DNA of 64,000 nt from Secundilactobacillus angelensis (lineage in GTDB: Bacteria; Bacillota; Bacilli; Lactobacillales; Lactobacillaceae). The DNA lies in NCBI RefSeq assembly GCF_012641075.1, contig NZ_JAAXLJ010000001.1, positions 1 through 64,000 on the forward strand, given 5' to 3'. Position 1 is the stretch's first letter. Each line of letters begins with the position of its first letter. The position numbers and the translations under genes were made by a program. Under the pieces are notes generated by a model. It was not told the origin of the DNA, searched no databases, and saw nothing but the letters and a program-made list of their open reading frames with translations. Positions 8,272 through 15,710 of this stretch are shown in pieces.

Positions 8272-8751
8272 ATGAACATTAAACTGGTGGTAGTGGGTAA
8301 ATTAAAGGAAAAATATTTTAAGCAGGGCATTGCAGAATACGCAAAACGGCTGTCGCGATTTTGCAAATTTGAAATTGTGGAAGTTCCCGACGAAAAAGCG
8401 CCGGAAAGTTTGAGTGATTCTGAGATGGATCAGGTGATGCAAAAAGAAGGTGAACGGATTCTTTCTAAGATTAAAGACCGGGAATACGTTTATGCGCTGG
8501 CCATTTTAGGGAAAGAGCGCTCATCGGAAGAATTTGCTAAAGAAATCAAGGACCTGACTACTTACGGCCATTCGGATATTACCTTTGTGATCGGTGGATC
8601 ATTAGGACTGGCGCCAGAAGTATTGAAGCGTGCGGACACCCAGATTTCGTTTGGGCGGTTTACGCTGCCACACCAGTTGATGCGGCTGGTACTCACAGAA
8701 CAGATTTACCGGGCGTTTATGATTAATGAGGGGAGTCCGTATCATAAGTGA
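8272..8751 (+). CDS. rlmH: RlmH, 23S rRNA pseudouridine-1915 N3-methyltransferase
   Basis: SPOUT-class methyltransferase that modifies position 1915 of 23S rRNA. I chose ATG 8272, giving the canonical 159 aa, because GAGGAG lies 7 nt upstream; the in-frame ATG at 8257 overlaps that site. Family hallmarks are [10 protein letters not shown] at the N-terminus, FVIGGSLGL in the SAM-binding knot, and the C-terminus INEGSPYHK. The 3' end of this gene is the integration site of SCC elements in staphylococci, and here it carries a recognisable relative of that site. DnaA boxes fill its upstream region. Confidence 0.97.
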   Translation: MNIKLVVVGKLKEKYFKQGIAEYAKRLSRFCKFEIVEVPDEKAPESLSDSEMDQVMQKEGERILSKIKDREYVYALAILGKERSSEEFAKEIKDLTTYGHSDITFVIGGSLGLAPEVLKRADTQISFGRFTLPHQLMRLVLTEQIYRAFMINEGSPYHK

Positions 8752-8868
8752 ATTGCTGTGGTCATTTTGGCATCTAAAATCTGCAATTAATTGAATGCAG
8801 CCTATGCTAAACTAAGAGAAATAAATTGGCTGTATTGATTACTGGCAAATAACCGTGGAGGAACACAG

Positions 8869-10431
8869 ATGAATATTGGTACATTAATAAATGATTTCAC
8901 CAAAACCGATGATTTTACGGAATTAGAGATGTATCCGAAATCAGTAGTTATTGACAGTATCGAAGGTTTTTATCAGGTACTGATTGAAGAACATGGCAGT
9001 GACAGCAGTAAATGGACTGGTCAGCAAATTTATGATGTCTTTAGTCAGTTATTAATGATGAGTTATGCAGATCAGGATCCAGATGGTGAGCTTTTAGCGT
9101 CTTTAATTTATGATGCTAATCGTTATTTTTTTGAGTATTTAGCGGCACAGGGGAAATTGCAATTAACCGCTGATGAGATGAGTGAACTTTTGTTTCGATT
9201 TGAAGAGGAAAATTTGGATTTGTTAGTACCCGAGGCGAATGTGCCTCCACTAGGTAGTGAACCTGTTTTTAATAAACCTGGATTACCAGAATGGCGTGAA
9301 TATGTAGCACGTGATATCAATAATTATGTGGCACAGTGGCTAGAGGCGTATTTTGAAAGCCCAGAGTGGCAGCGAAAACAACATCAAGTAGACCAAGATA
9401 TATTGGAACTCGTTGTGACAACTTTAGCTGAAAAAATCTATGATTACCATCGCAAAACACCGAAAACTTGGACTAAAAAAGCGTTACGAGATGTGATGTG
9501 CACCTATCTTGTCGGCAATGTTGACCTTTCTGATGACGATTATCAGAATTTAGTGCCTGAAGTTAGTGAGTTTCTGGATTATATTGTGAAGCGTGGGTGG
9601 TTAAATGATAAAAAGGCCGCCAATTATCAACGCTACATGGCTGCTATTGAACCTGATATGATAGATTTTGCTCAAGATGAAACCAACTTTGGACCATCTA
9701 AGACCATTGCGTTAGAGATGCGGCGCCAAGGGATTGATATTAATGATCGCCCGGCAGTCGATAAATTTATTAAAGATTTAAATGCACGGGGTGGCGTTGA
9801 TGCGTTGTATGACGATAAGTTTAACGAGTACTTGGATGAAGACGATGACCCATTAGATGGTGATGACTTTTTGGCTATGTTGGATAATCCCCAGCAACTT
9901 GCTGAAGTTGCTCAGCTTTATGACCCAGATTCACAGCAGCAATTTTTGAAGAATGATCACCTACCTGAACTTGATGGTCATAAATGGCGTAAAAAGACAG
10001 CGATTGAGGTCCATCAAAAAGCTGTTCAGTTTGGTCTACGGTTGTGGCTGACCAAGAAAGATGCTGCATTGGAAAATAAAATGGATGCAGCAACAACGGT
10101 TGGTCTCGTGTGCGAATTTGTTGATGTGATGTATGCTCAAAATCTTCAAAAGCCAAGTGAGTGGACAGCTGCAGCATGGTATGAATTTGGTGATTGGCTT
10201 CATAAATATTCAAAGGAAGATAATCGTGGTATCAGACAGGCTAATATGTTGGCAGAGCTGGCCAGGGTATTAGGTGAGGCTGACATTATTAGCGCTAAAA
10301 AGGCTCAACAGTTAGCTGCTGCAATCCTGGGGAAAACAGTTGTCAAAAATCAAGCACCAACCAAAGTGACAGGTGGTAAGGTGATTTCTATGAAACAGGC
10401 ACGTAAACTATTGAAAAATAGGCGACGATAA
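8869..10431 (+). CDS. acidic helical protein with three related domains, function unknown
   Basis: I do not recognise a named function. The 520-aa protein contains three divergent copies of a helical unit of about 75-90 residues, near 26-114, 182-260 and 410-486. Each copy has an aromatic-rich helix, then a W-T step (W49, W201, W432), then 37-46 residues later a turn of type G-x-L/G-x-x-I and an Ala/Leu helix. Between copies 2 and 3 is a very acidic stretch (about 321-335, DEDDDPLDGDD). The C-terminus is basic (KQARKLLKNRRR). There is no signal peptide or membrane helix, so it is probably cytosolic. ATG follows GGAGG. Confidence 0.75.
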   Translation: MNIGTLINDFTKTDDFTELEMYPKSVVIDSIEGFYQVLIEEHGSDSSKWTGQQIYDVFSQLLMMSYADQDPDGELLASLIYDANRYFFEYLAAQGKLQLTADEMSELLFRFEEENLDLLVPEANVPPLGSEPVFNKPGLPEWREYVARDINNYVAQWLEAYFESPEWQRKQHQVDQDILELVVTTLAEKIYDYHRKTPKTWTKKALRDVMCTYLVGNVDLSDDDYQNLVPEVSEFLDYIVKRGWLNDKKAANYQRYMAAIEPDMIDFAQDETNFGPSKTIALEMRRQGIDINDRPAVDKFIKDLNARGGVDALYDDKFNEYLDEDDDPLDGDDFLAMLDNPQQLAEVAQLYDPDSQQQFLKNDHLPELDGHKWRKKTAIEVHQKAVQFGLRLWLTKKDAALENKMDAATTVGLVCEFVDVMYAQNLQKPSEWTAAAWYEFGDWLHKYSKEDNRGIRQANMLAELARVLGEADIISAKKAQQLAAAILGKTVVKNQAPTKVTGGKVISMKQARKLLKNRRR

Positions 10432-10448
10432 ATTTTATTGGTGGATTT

Positions 10449-10488
10449 AAAAACAGACCGAGAAAAGTATTATCTTGGTCTGTTTTCT
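10449..10488. terminator. bidirectional terminator between convergent genes
   Basis: AAACAGACCgAGA pairs with TCTtGGTCTGTTT, with A and T runs on the two flanks. It can serve both the 520-aa gene and the convergent DUF2075 gene. Confidence 0.8.
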
Positions 10489-10520
10489 ATTCTGCAGGTA
10501 GTTTAGTTTGTGGAGCAAAT

Positions 10521-11702
10521 TTATTTTTCCGTTTCATTCAATTCTAACAACCGTGCCCGCAAAGCATCATCATAAGCCGTCAGATACAAACCGTACTTTC
10601 CGCGCTTGATCAACACGTTCAAAACATTGGCGATAAAAGCCTTATACTCATCACGGCTGAACTTCATGTCTTTCCGCTTCTTAAACACTTCCTTGTGGGA
10701 GTATTTTTCTGGAATGACAGTCATTGTGTCGGTTTCTTTGTCATAACCAAATGATGGTCCAATCACCATGCCGACGTAGTTTAAATCAAAGCCTTGTAAG
10801 GTATAAATAGTTCCAACTTGGGTAATGGAGCCTTCACGCTTAGCCCATGGTGTGCGTTGCGGATCCCATTCGTCCCATGGCAGGTTAAAGGTATCCATTT
10901 CAACGTTATGCCGGCCATCGATCCGTGGAAAACCTGATGTAGCGACCATTCGGCTCATGCCATATTTCTTGTTTTGTGCCTTAATCTTTTCAAACATCTC
11001 ACCAGCTTTGTCGAATACTTTGAATTCGAAATCGCTGTTATCTGGGAATGGTTTGATTGGTTTTTTTTCGGTTAAATCATTCATCCATTTAACTTGTTCG
11101 TCACTAGCTACCATTCGGTACTGGAAGTTCATGTCGAACTGTTTGTAAGGGTGGTTGCCGATAGTTTTAAAGAGTAGCTTCTTGTCCCAGTACATTTTTG
11201 ATTGGAAGACCTGATCGAAGTCGTACACAACGACAACTACTTTAGCTAGATTCATTAAATCAGTTAGTTGGTTTTGACCGCGGTAATGGGCGTAGGGTTC
11301 TGATTTGGAATAGAGTAAGTGCGCTTCGTCCACAAAAATAATGTCGTATTTTTCGTGATTCTTTTGCGCATAGTTGATTAAAGAGGTGGGGCGGCGGATG
11401 GTGTTAACGTTCATGTTAGGAATAGCCGAACCCATTTCTCGGTAGGCTTTATAGAGCTCGGGATGGTTGACTACCAGCGAGGTTTTGTAGCGCTTATCCG
11501 TCATATACTGACGCACTAATTCCATTAGGACAACTGATTTACCCGTACCCGCAGCACCTTCGATGATGGCAACTGAAGATGTCTTGCCGGTGAGCCCTTG
11601 TTTGATATAATCGTTAATATTAGTAATCACGTTTTTTTGATCATCGGATAGGTCATCCACAAAAAATTGTGCTTTTAAAACTTTGTTCATTGGTTTGGTC
11701 AT
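10521..11702 (-). CDS. DUF2075-family P-loop ATPase, helicase-like
   Basis: The protein has the layout of a superfamily-1 helicase/ATPase of the DUF2075 type. Walker A is GAAGTGKS (about 49-56), Walker B is IIFVDEAHLL (about 120-129), an NFQYRM motif is near 200, TLQGFDLNYVGMVIG near 300, and a motif VI-like RGKYGLYLTAYDDALRARL near the C-terminus. It has 393 aa and no extra nuclease domain. Related proteins occur alone or in defence-like contexts, but its role is not established. ATG is preceded by TAGGAG. It is convergent with the triplicated-domain gene, with no sign of co-transcription. Confidence 0.8.
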   Translation of the reverse strand: MTKPMNKVLKAQFFVDDLSDDQKNVITNINDYIKQGLTGKTSSVAIIEGAAGTGKSVVLMELVRQYMTDKRYKTSLVVNHPELYKAYREMGSAIPNMNVNTIRRPTSLINYAQKNHEKYDIIFVDEAHLLYSKSEPYAHYRGQNQLTDLMNLAKVVVVVYDFDQVFQSKMYWDKKLLFKTIGNHPYKQFDMNFQYRMVASDEQVKWMNDLTEKKPIKPFPDNSDFEFKVFDKAGEMFEKIKAQNKKYGMSRMVATSGFPRIDGRHNVEMDTFNLPWDEWDPQRTPWAKREGSITQVGTIYTLQGFDLNYVGMVIGPSFGYDKETDTMTVIPEKYSHKEVFKKRKDMKFSRDEYKAFIANVLNVLIKRGKYGLYLTAYDDALRARLLELNETEK

Positions 11703-11847
11703 TAGAAAACTCCTAGTTGGTTAAATATTATGGTTTCATTTTATGAAAAACAATTGCCCTAACATTATACTGCTTAATCTTGAGGTAATTCCAGTTGGTA
11801 TTTTGGGGATTTCTCTAGGGTGATGGATTAGCTATAATTGACCTTGA

Positions 11848-12173
11848 GACTGTAAAAATGAATACAATTCAGAAGTTGATAAACCCTTTAAATACTTCCA
11901 GGCTACGTGGCCATTCGGTATCCTAATGGCAAGTGGTTCGGCTTAGTCATGAACGTTCCAGCCAATAAATTAGGCCTGTCGGGTACGGATGAAATCGATG
12001 TTGTTGATTTAAAGGTTGATTCAGAGTTGAACTCCATTTTACAGGTTCAGCCAGGATTCTTGCCAGGGTATCATATGTCCAAAGTACACTGGATCAGTGC
12101 CCGGTTAGATGAGTTTAATAGTGTGGACGAACTGGCTGATTTGATCGAGGGTAGTTATAATGCAACGGTGTGA
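11848..12173 (+). pseudogene. MmcQ/YjbR-family gene, frameshifted remnant
   Basis: From GTG 11907 to 12173 an 88-aa frame reads as the C-terminal two thirds of an MmcQ/YjbR (DUF419) protein: NGKWFGLVMNVPANKLGL, PGFLPGYHMSKVHWI. The expected preceding part, NSEVDKPFKYF, is encoded just upstream (11866-11898) but in another frame. One T missing near 11896-11898 would join the two frames. Further upstream the frame reaches a stop without a start codon. GTG 11907 has no good Shine-Dalgarno. I read it as a broken gene, unless the base is a sequencing error. Confidence 0.6.
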
Positions 12174-12204
12174 TGACGTTATTTAGATTTTTAAGTAAAA
12201 CAGA

Positions 12205-12247
12205 CGTCTCTTCTAATAGGCTAGCGCTTGTTGGAAGAGGCGCCTTT
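12205..12247 (+). terminator. terminator after the MmcQ remnant
   Basis: CGTCTCTTC pairs with GAAGAGGCG (one G-T pair), and TTTT follows shortly. Moderate strength. Confidence 0.6.
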
Positions 12248-12266
12248 TCACAAATTAATTTGAAAA

Positions 12267-12282
12267 TGTTTCATGTGAAACA
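12267..12282. promoter_or_regulatory. parS-like ParB binding site (1 mismatch)
   Basis: TGTTTCATGTGAAACA differs from the bacterial parS consensus TGTTTCACGTGAAACA at one base. It is intergenic and lies within a longer near-palindrome (AAAA...TTTT). Confidence 0.75.
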
Positions 12283-12336
12283 TTTTCGATTGTTGATTCC
12301 CAATAATTTATGAGATGTTAACTGACATTAGTGTCA

Positions 12337-12375
12337 AAAATAGCGTTAGAGGAAAATTTTCCTCTAACGCTATTT
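12337..12375 (-). terminator. terminator of marR-type gene
   Basis: A perfect inverted repeat of 19 bp with essentially no spacer. On the minus strand it is followed by TTTTT. Confidence 0.8.
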
Positions 12376-12378
12376 AGA

Positions 12379-12864
12379 TTACTTACCTTTACGAATTTGA
12401 TTCAGTGGTGATTGATCATCTGGGGTAATGATTCCCGCTTTGATCATTAGCCGAATTGCTTCTCGCAAGTGATGGGTCAGAGCAGTTTGTTCGGTTGCTG
12501 ATAAGTTTTGGGTATGCGATTGGATGCGGTTAGCAATCAGCTGACTGTGTTCGTGGATCACGGTTTTACCATGCTCAGTGCCGTACACGTTAACCACCCG
12601 GCGGTTATCTTCGTTGTGACGGCGTTCGACCAAGTCGCGTTTTTCTAACGTGGTTATCAGGCGAGTGAGTTGCGCACGCGAAATGCCCGTAGTATCAGCC
12701 AGTTGACTCATACTGATGCCAATTCGGGTATAGACATTCTTTAAGGTAATGGCTTGGAGCCGTGTGAGTCCAAATTCGTCTAACGTTCGATTTTGAGTGA
12801 TAGCTTGAGTCAAATCGGTAAATAGCTGTTCGAGTTCTAATGCATTATTAGTGTTAGCTGCCAT
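12379..12864 (-). CDS. MarR-family transcriptional regulator
   Basis: A 161-aa winged-helix regulator. Helix-turn-helix ISMSQLADTTGISRAQLTRLITTLEKRDLVER is at about 53-84, followed by the basic wing RRHNEDNRRVVNVYGTEHG, the MarR hallmark. N- and C-terminal helices would form the dimer. It is divergent from the SnoaL-like/SDR pair. An 8-bp inverted repeat in the shared promoter region is a plausible operator, so it probably represses those genes and itself. The ligand is unknown; relatives often respond to phenolics or oxidants. Confidence 0.9.
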   Translation of the reverse strand: MAANTNNALELEQLFTDLTQAITQNRTLDEFGLTRLQAITLKNVYTRIGISMSQLADTTGISRAQLTRLITTLEKRDLVERRHNEDNRRVVNVYGTEHGKTVIHEHSQLIANRIQSHTQNLSATEQTALTHHLREAIRLMIKAGIITPDDQSPLNQIRKGK

Positions 12865-12918
12865 TTCATTACTTCCTTAGTGAGGTTTTAAAATTAATAA
12901 ATAGTAAACTGATTATAA

Positions 12919-12940
12919 ACAATTGACAATTATCAATTGT
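12919..12940. promoter_or_regulatory. probable MarR operator
   Basis: ACAATTGA (12919-12926) and TCAATTGT (12933-12940) form a perfect 8-bp inverted repeat with a 6-bp spacer, the geometry of MarR sites. A TTGACA (12923-12928) lies inside it, with TATAAA 15 bp further, so binding would cover the -35 of the divergent operon. Confidence 0.6.
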
Positions 12941-13036
12941 AAGTATAAAGTAGATTCTTGTCAATTATAGACTACTTGATATTTTAAATTTAATGATAGT
13001 GAAGTTAATGTTTGATTGAAAGGAACGTGGGTAATC

Positions 13037-13621
13037 ATGAACGATTTTGAAGCAATTAGTCAACTTGTATTGAAGGAACGGATGTATCGTGGTCGACACG
13101 TTAAGGAAGCTGCCAATTGTTATTTTCCAGATGCTACTGTTACGACTAGCTGGCAAAGCGGGCCGGTTTCAACCTTTTTAGGGAAACAGCCGGCAGATTT
13201 TGCCAATTCATTACCCATCGTGGGGCGTTTTGGCACACCTATCGTACACCAAAACGGGAACCGGGCCTACGTTGAACTTTCATCAACTACCAATCACCGG
13301 CAGATGATCAATGACGTTGAAGCGGTTATTGAATCCTATATGCGCTTGATCTACCGCGTTGAGAAGCAGAACAATGAATGGAAAATTGTTAACTTAACTT
13401 CAATCGATGAAGCCGATAAAATGCAACCGGCAATCCCAGGTCAAGACCTCAAGGTTAATCCGGACGACATTGCTAAGTTACGCCGCAGCTATCGGTTCTT
13501 AGCCTATGGCCGCATAAAAGCCGGTGGCAAGATCAGTCAAGACCTCATGGGTACTGACCGAAAAGTCGATGAAGATGGACTCTATCAAAAAGCAGAAAAT
13601 TGGCTTCACGAAAACGATTAA
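13037..13621 (+). CDS. SnoaL-like/NTF2-fold protein
   Basis: A 194-aa protein with the NTF2/SnoaL-like cone fold. The N-terminal helix pair is ISQLVLKERMYRGRHVKEAANCYFPDATVTTSW, followed by a beta-rich half with VEAVIESYMRLIYRVEKQNNEWKIVNL. Such proteins bind or isomerise small hydrophobic compounds; no substrate can be inferred. I chose ATG 13037 over the in-frame ATG 13016 because GAAAGGA lies between them. It lies 23 nt ahead of an SDR gene and both are divergent from marR, suggesting a MarR-controlled operon. Confidence 0.75.
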   Translation: MNDFEAISQLVLKERMYRGRHVKEAANCYFPDATVTTSWQSGPVSTFLGKQPADFANSLPIVGRFGTPIVHQNGNRAYVELSSTTNHRQMINDVEAVIESYMRLIYRVEKQNNEWKIVNLTSIDEADKMQPAIPGQDLKVNPDDIAKLRRSYRFLAYGRIKAGGKISQDLMGTDRKVDEDGLYQKAENWLHEND

Positions 13622-13644
13622 TTAATTATAGAAGGAGAATCATT

Positions 13645-14403
13645 ATGGCAGAAGAAAAAACAACTTTGACACTGATTAGCGGTGCTGATAAAGGTATCGG
13701 TTTTGCTACCGCCCAAGAACTCGGTAAAAGGGGTCAGCACGTTTTAATTGGTGCCCGTAACCAAGAACGTGGCGAAAAAGCTGTTAAACAGCTTAAGGAT
13801 GGAGGAATTAAAGCTGATTTCATTCAGTTAGACGTTACTGATAAGGCACAGATCAAGGCTGCAGCGGCTAAAATTAAGGCTGAGTACGGTTATCTTAGTA
13901 TCCTGATCAATAATGCGGGAATCGCAATGGACCACCACCAGCCTGCTTCAGAACTCAGTACGGACACTATTCGTCAGGACTTTGACGTGAACTATTTTGG
14001 CCTGATCGATGTGACCCAAGCGATGGTTCCGCTATTAAAGGCTGGTCGCCCAGCTAAGATTATTAACGTTTCCAGCAACATGGGCTCCATGGGCTTAGCC
14101 AGCGATCCTAATTCCCGGTTCTACAAGGTTAATTCACTGGGATACCAGTCATCGAAGGCCTCAGTTAACTTTGCTACGATTATCTTCAGCAAGGAGTTAG
14201 CAGATGAAGGTATTACGGTTAATTCAGTTAATCCAGGCTGGACCGCTACTGGTTTTGGCGGCCGGCCAGAGGATGCACCTGTACCAACAGGAATGCAGGA
14301 TGTTGCTATCGGTGCTGCACAAATCATTAAGATGGCTAGTTTGCCGATGGATGATACTACGACAGGGACATTTACGGAAAATGCAGGGACTTTACCGTGG
14401 TAA
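13645..14403 (+). CDS. short-chain dehydrogenase/reductase
   Basis: A classical SDR of 252 aa. The cofactor motif is SGADKGIGFA at about 12-21, with GARNQERG after beta-2, where the Arg suggests NADP(H). NNAG is near 90. Catalytic Ser is in NVSSNMGSMG (about 139-148) and Tyr/Lys in YQSSKAS (about 167-173). ATG follows AGAAGGAG. It reduces or oxidises an unknown carbonyl or alcohol. It is the second gene after the SnoaL-like gene, and the pair resembles MarR-controlled aldehyde or quinone stress genes, which is inference. Confidence 0.9.
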   Translation: MAEEKTTLTLISGADKGIGFATAQELGKRGQHVLIGARNQERGEKAVKQLKDGGIKADFIQLDVTDKAQIKAAAAKIKAEYGYLSILINNAGIAMDHHQPASELSTDTIRQDFDVNYFGLIDVTQAMVPLLKAGRPAKIINVSSNMGSMGLASDPNSRFYKVNSLGYQSSKASVNFATIIFSKELADEGITVNSVNPGWTATGFGGRPEDAPVPTGMQDVAIGAAQIIKMASLPMDDTTTGTFTENAGTLPW

Positions 14404-14457
14404 TTGGGTTTAAAAATTGTTCGGGTAAGTCATGACTTTCTCTAAAGAAATCACAAA

Positions 14458-14496
14458 GACGTTTCAGCTATGAATTTCATAGCTGGAACGCCTTTT
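14458..14496 (+). terminator. terminator after the SDR gene
   Basis: GACGTTTCAGCTATG pairs with CATAGCTGGAACGCC (two non-Watson-Crick positions), followed by TTTT. Confidence 0.85.
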
Positions 14497-14515
14497 AAAT
14501 TTGTAGTAGAACAGA

Positions 14516-14531
14516 TGTTTCATGTAGAACA
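14516..14531. promoter_or_regulatory. degenerate parS-like site
   Basis: TGTTTCATGTAGAACA has three mismatches to the parS consensus but shares flanks with the better sites. It is weak on its own. Confidence 0.3.
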
Positions 14532-14608
14532 TTTTTGTGGAGCCTTTCCAACCGTCATTTCCTTCATTTGGCGCTATAATCTGAGTAATTATAGGGGAGG
14601 TGAACAGC

Positions 14609-15601
14609 GTGAATAATCTCGCACAATATCTAAAACGCGAAGGTGCTCATTTATCAGTAATCGAAGAGCAAGAAATCAAGAAGCTTCAGACGGCACTGAA
14701 GTCGTTGTGGGTGAATATTGCCATCTACTTACTGATTACCCTCATTGAATACTGGCTGGCTGCCATCGGGCATTCTCAGGCGCTACGAGCGGATGCGATG
14801 AATAATCTGTCCGGTGTGATCTCCACATTATTTCTGATCGTTGGGCTGCACACAGCGACGGACTCAGACGACCATTTTCTCGTTGGTAAACGGATTCCAT
14901 TATTGAATGGTCGCAACGATGATCGGATGCAGCTTTCACGGTTTCGGATGGCGACAATCTTTACGCTGATTACCAGTTTCATCATTATCTTTATAGCTGG
15001 TCAAATTATTTTCCAAGGCGCCCGTGACATGTATACTGCTGGCATTAGTCATCATCCCAACCGCTATTCTGCGCTTGGTGCAGGGATTGCAACAGTACTC
15101 ATGGCGGTTGTCTGTTACTTCAATTATCACAACGGTAAGCGGCTTAATAATGCAGTACTATCAGCGGCCGCAAAGGATAGTATGGGCGACGTGGTGACTA
15201 GTTTTGGCACCTTAGTTACGGTTTTGATGGCTTTTGGCTTTAAGGTTCCATGGATTGATAGTACCGTCAGTATCATTATTGGCTTCTTTGTCCTCTGGTC
15301 GGGATTAGTGATTTTTCAGGAATGCACCTTGAACCTGGCCGATTACGTAGACCCTGATTTAGAGCAGCGAATCAAGACAGCGATTATTCAGTTTGATGAA
15401 GTACACCAGATCATGGCATTCAGAAGTCGTTACAACGGTGATGTGTTAATTGTTGAAATGCTGATTATGGTTGATGCCAATATGGATGTGATGACGCTTT
15501 ATGACCTAACAGAGCGGATTGAGAAGCAGTTGGAACGACAATTTCAGATTTTTGATGTTACCACGCAAGCGGTTCCGGATCCTGGGGAAGTTAGCCATTA
15601 A
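14609..15601 (+). CDS. CDF-family cation efflux transporter (Mn/Fe-type)
   Basis: A cation diffusion facilitator exporting divalent metal in exchange for protons. It has six predicted membrane helices in the first 240 residues and a cytosolic C-terminal domain of about 90 residues (LEQRIKTAIIQFDEVHQ). The metal sites in helices 2 and 5 read RADAMNNLS and AKDSMGDVVTS. The Asp-rich form without the His of zinc exporters suggests Mn2+ or Fe2+. I start at GTG 14609 because GGGGAGG overlaps the alternative GTG at 14600. Length is 330 aa. Confidence 0.88.
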   Translation: MNNLAQYLKREGAHLSVIEEQEIKKLQTALKSLWVNIAIYLLITLIEYWLAAIGHSQALRADAMNNLSGVISTLFLIVGLHTATDSDDHFLVGKRIPLLNGRNDDRMQLSRFRMATIFTLITSFIIIFIAGQIIFQGARDMYTAGISHHPNRYSALGAGIATVLMAVVCYFNYHNGKRLNNAVLSAAAKDSMGDVVTSFGTLVTVLMAFGFKVPWIDSTVSIIIGFFVLWSGLVIFQECTLNLADYVDPDLEQRIKTAIIQFDEVHQIMAFRSRYNGDVLIVEMLIMVDANMDVMTLYDLTERIEKQLERQFQIFDVTTQAVPDPGEVSH

Positions 15602-15625
15602 CTGAAATCAAAGATAGATGTATTC

Positions 15626-15666
15626 AAAAAAATATCGAAAGTCCAAAGGGCTTCCGATATTTTTTA
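15626..15666. terminator. bidirectional terminator
   Basis: AAAAATATCG pairs with CGATATTTTT around an inner AGtCC/GGgCT stem, with A and T runs on both sides. It lies between the convergent CDF and kinase genes. Confidence 0.8.
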
Positions 15667-15710
15667 ATAGTTGTGTTAGTTGAGGTTATTGTGTTAGTTG
15701 TGTTGAATCA

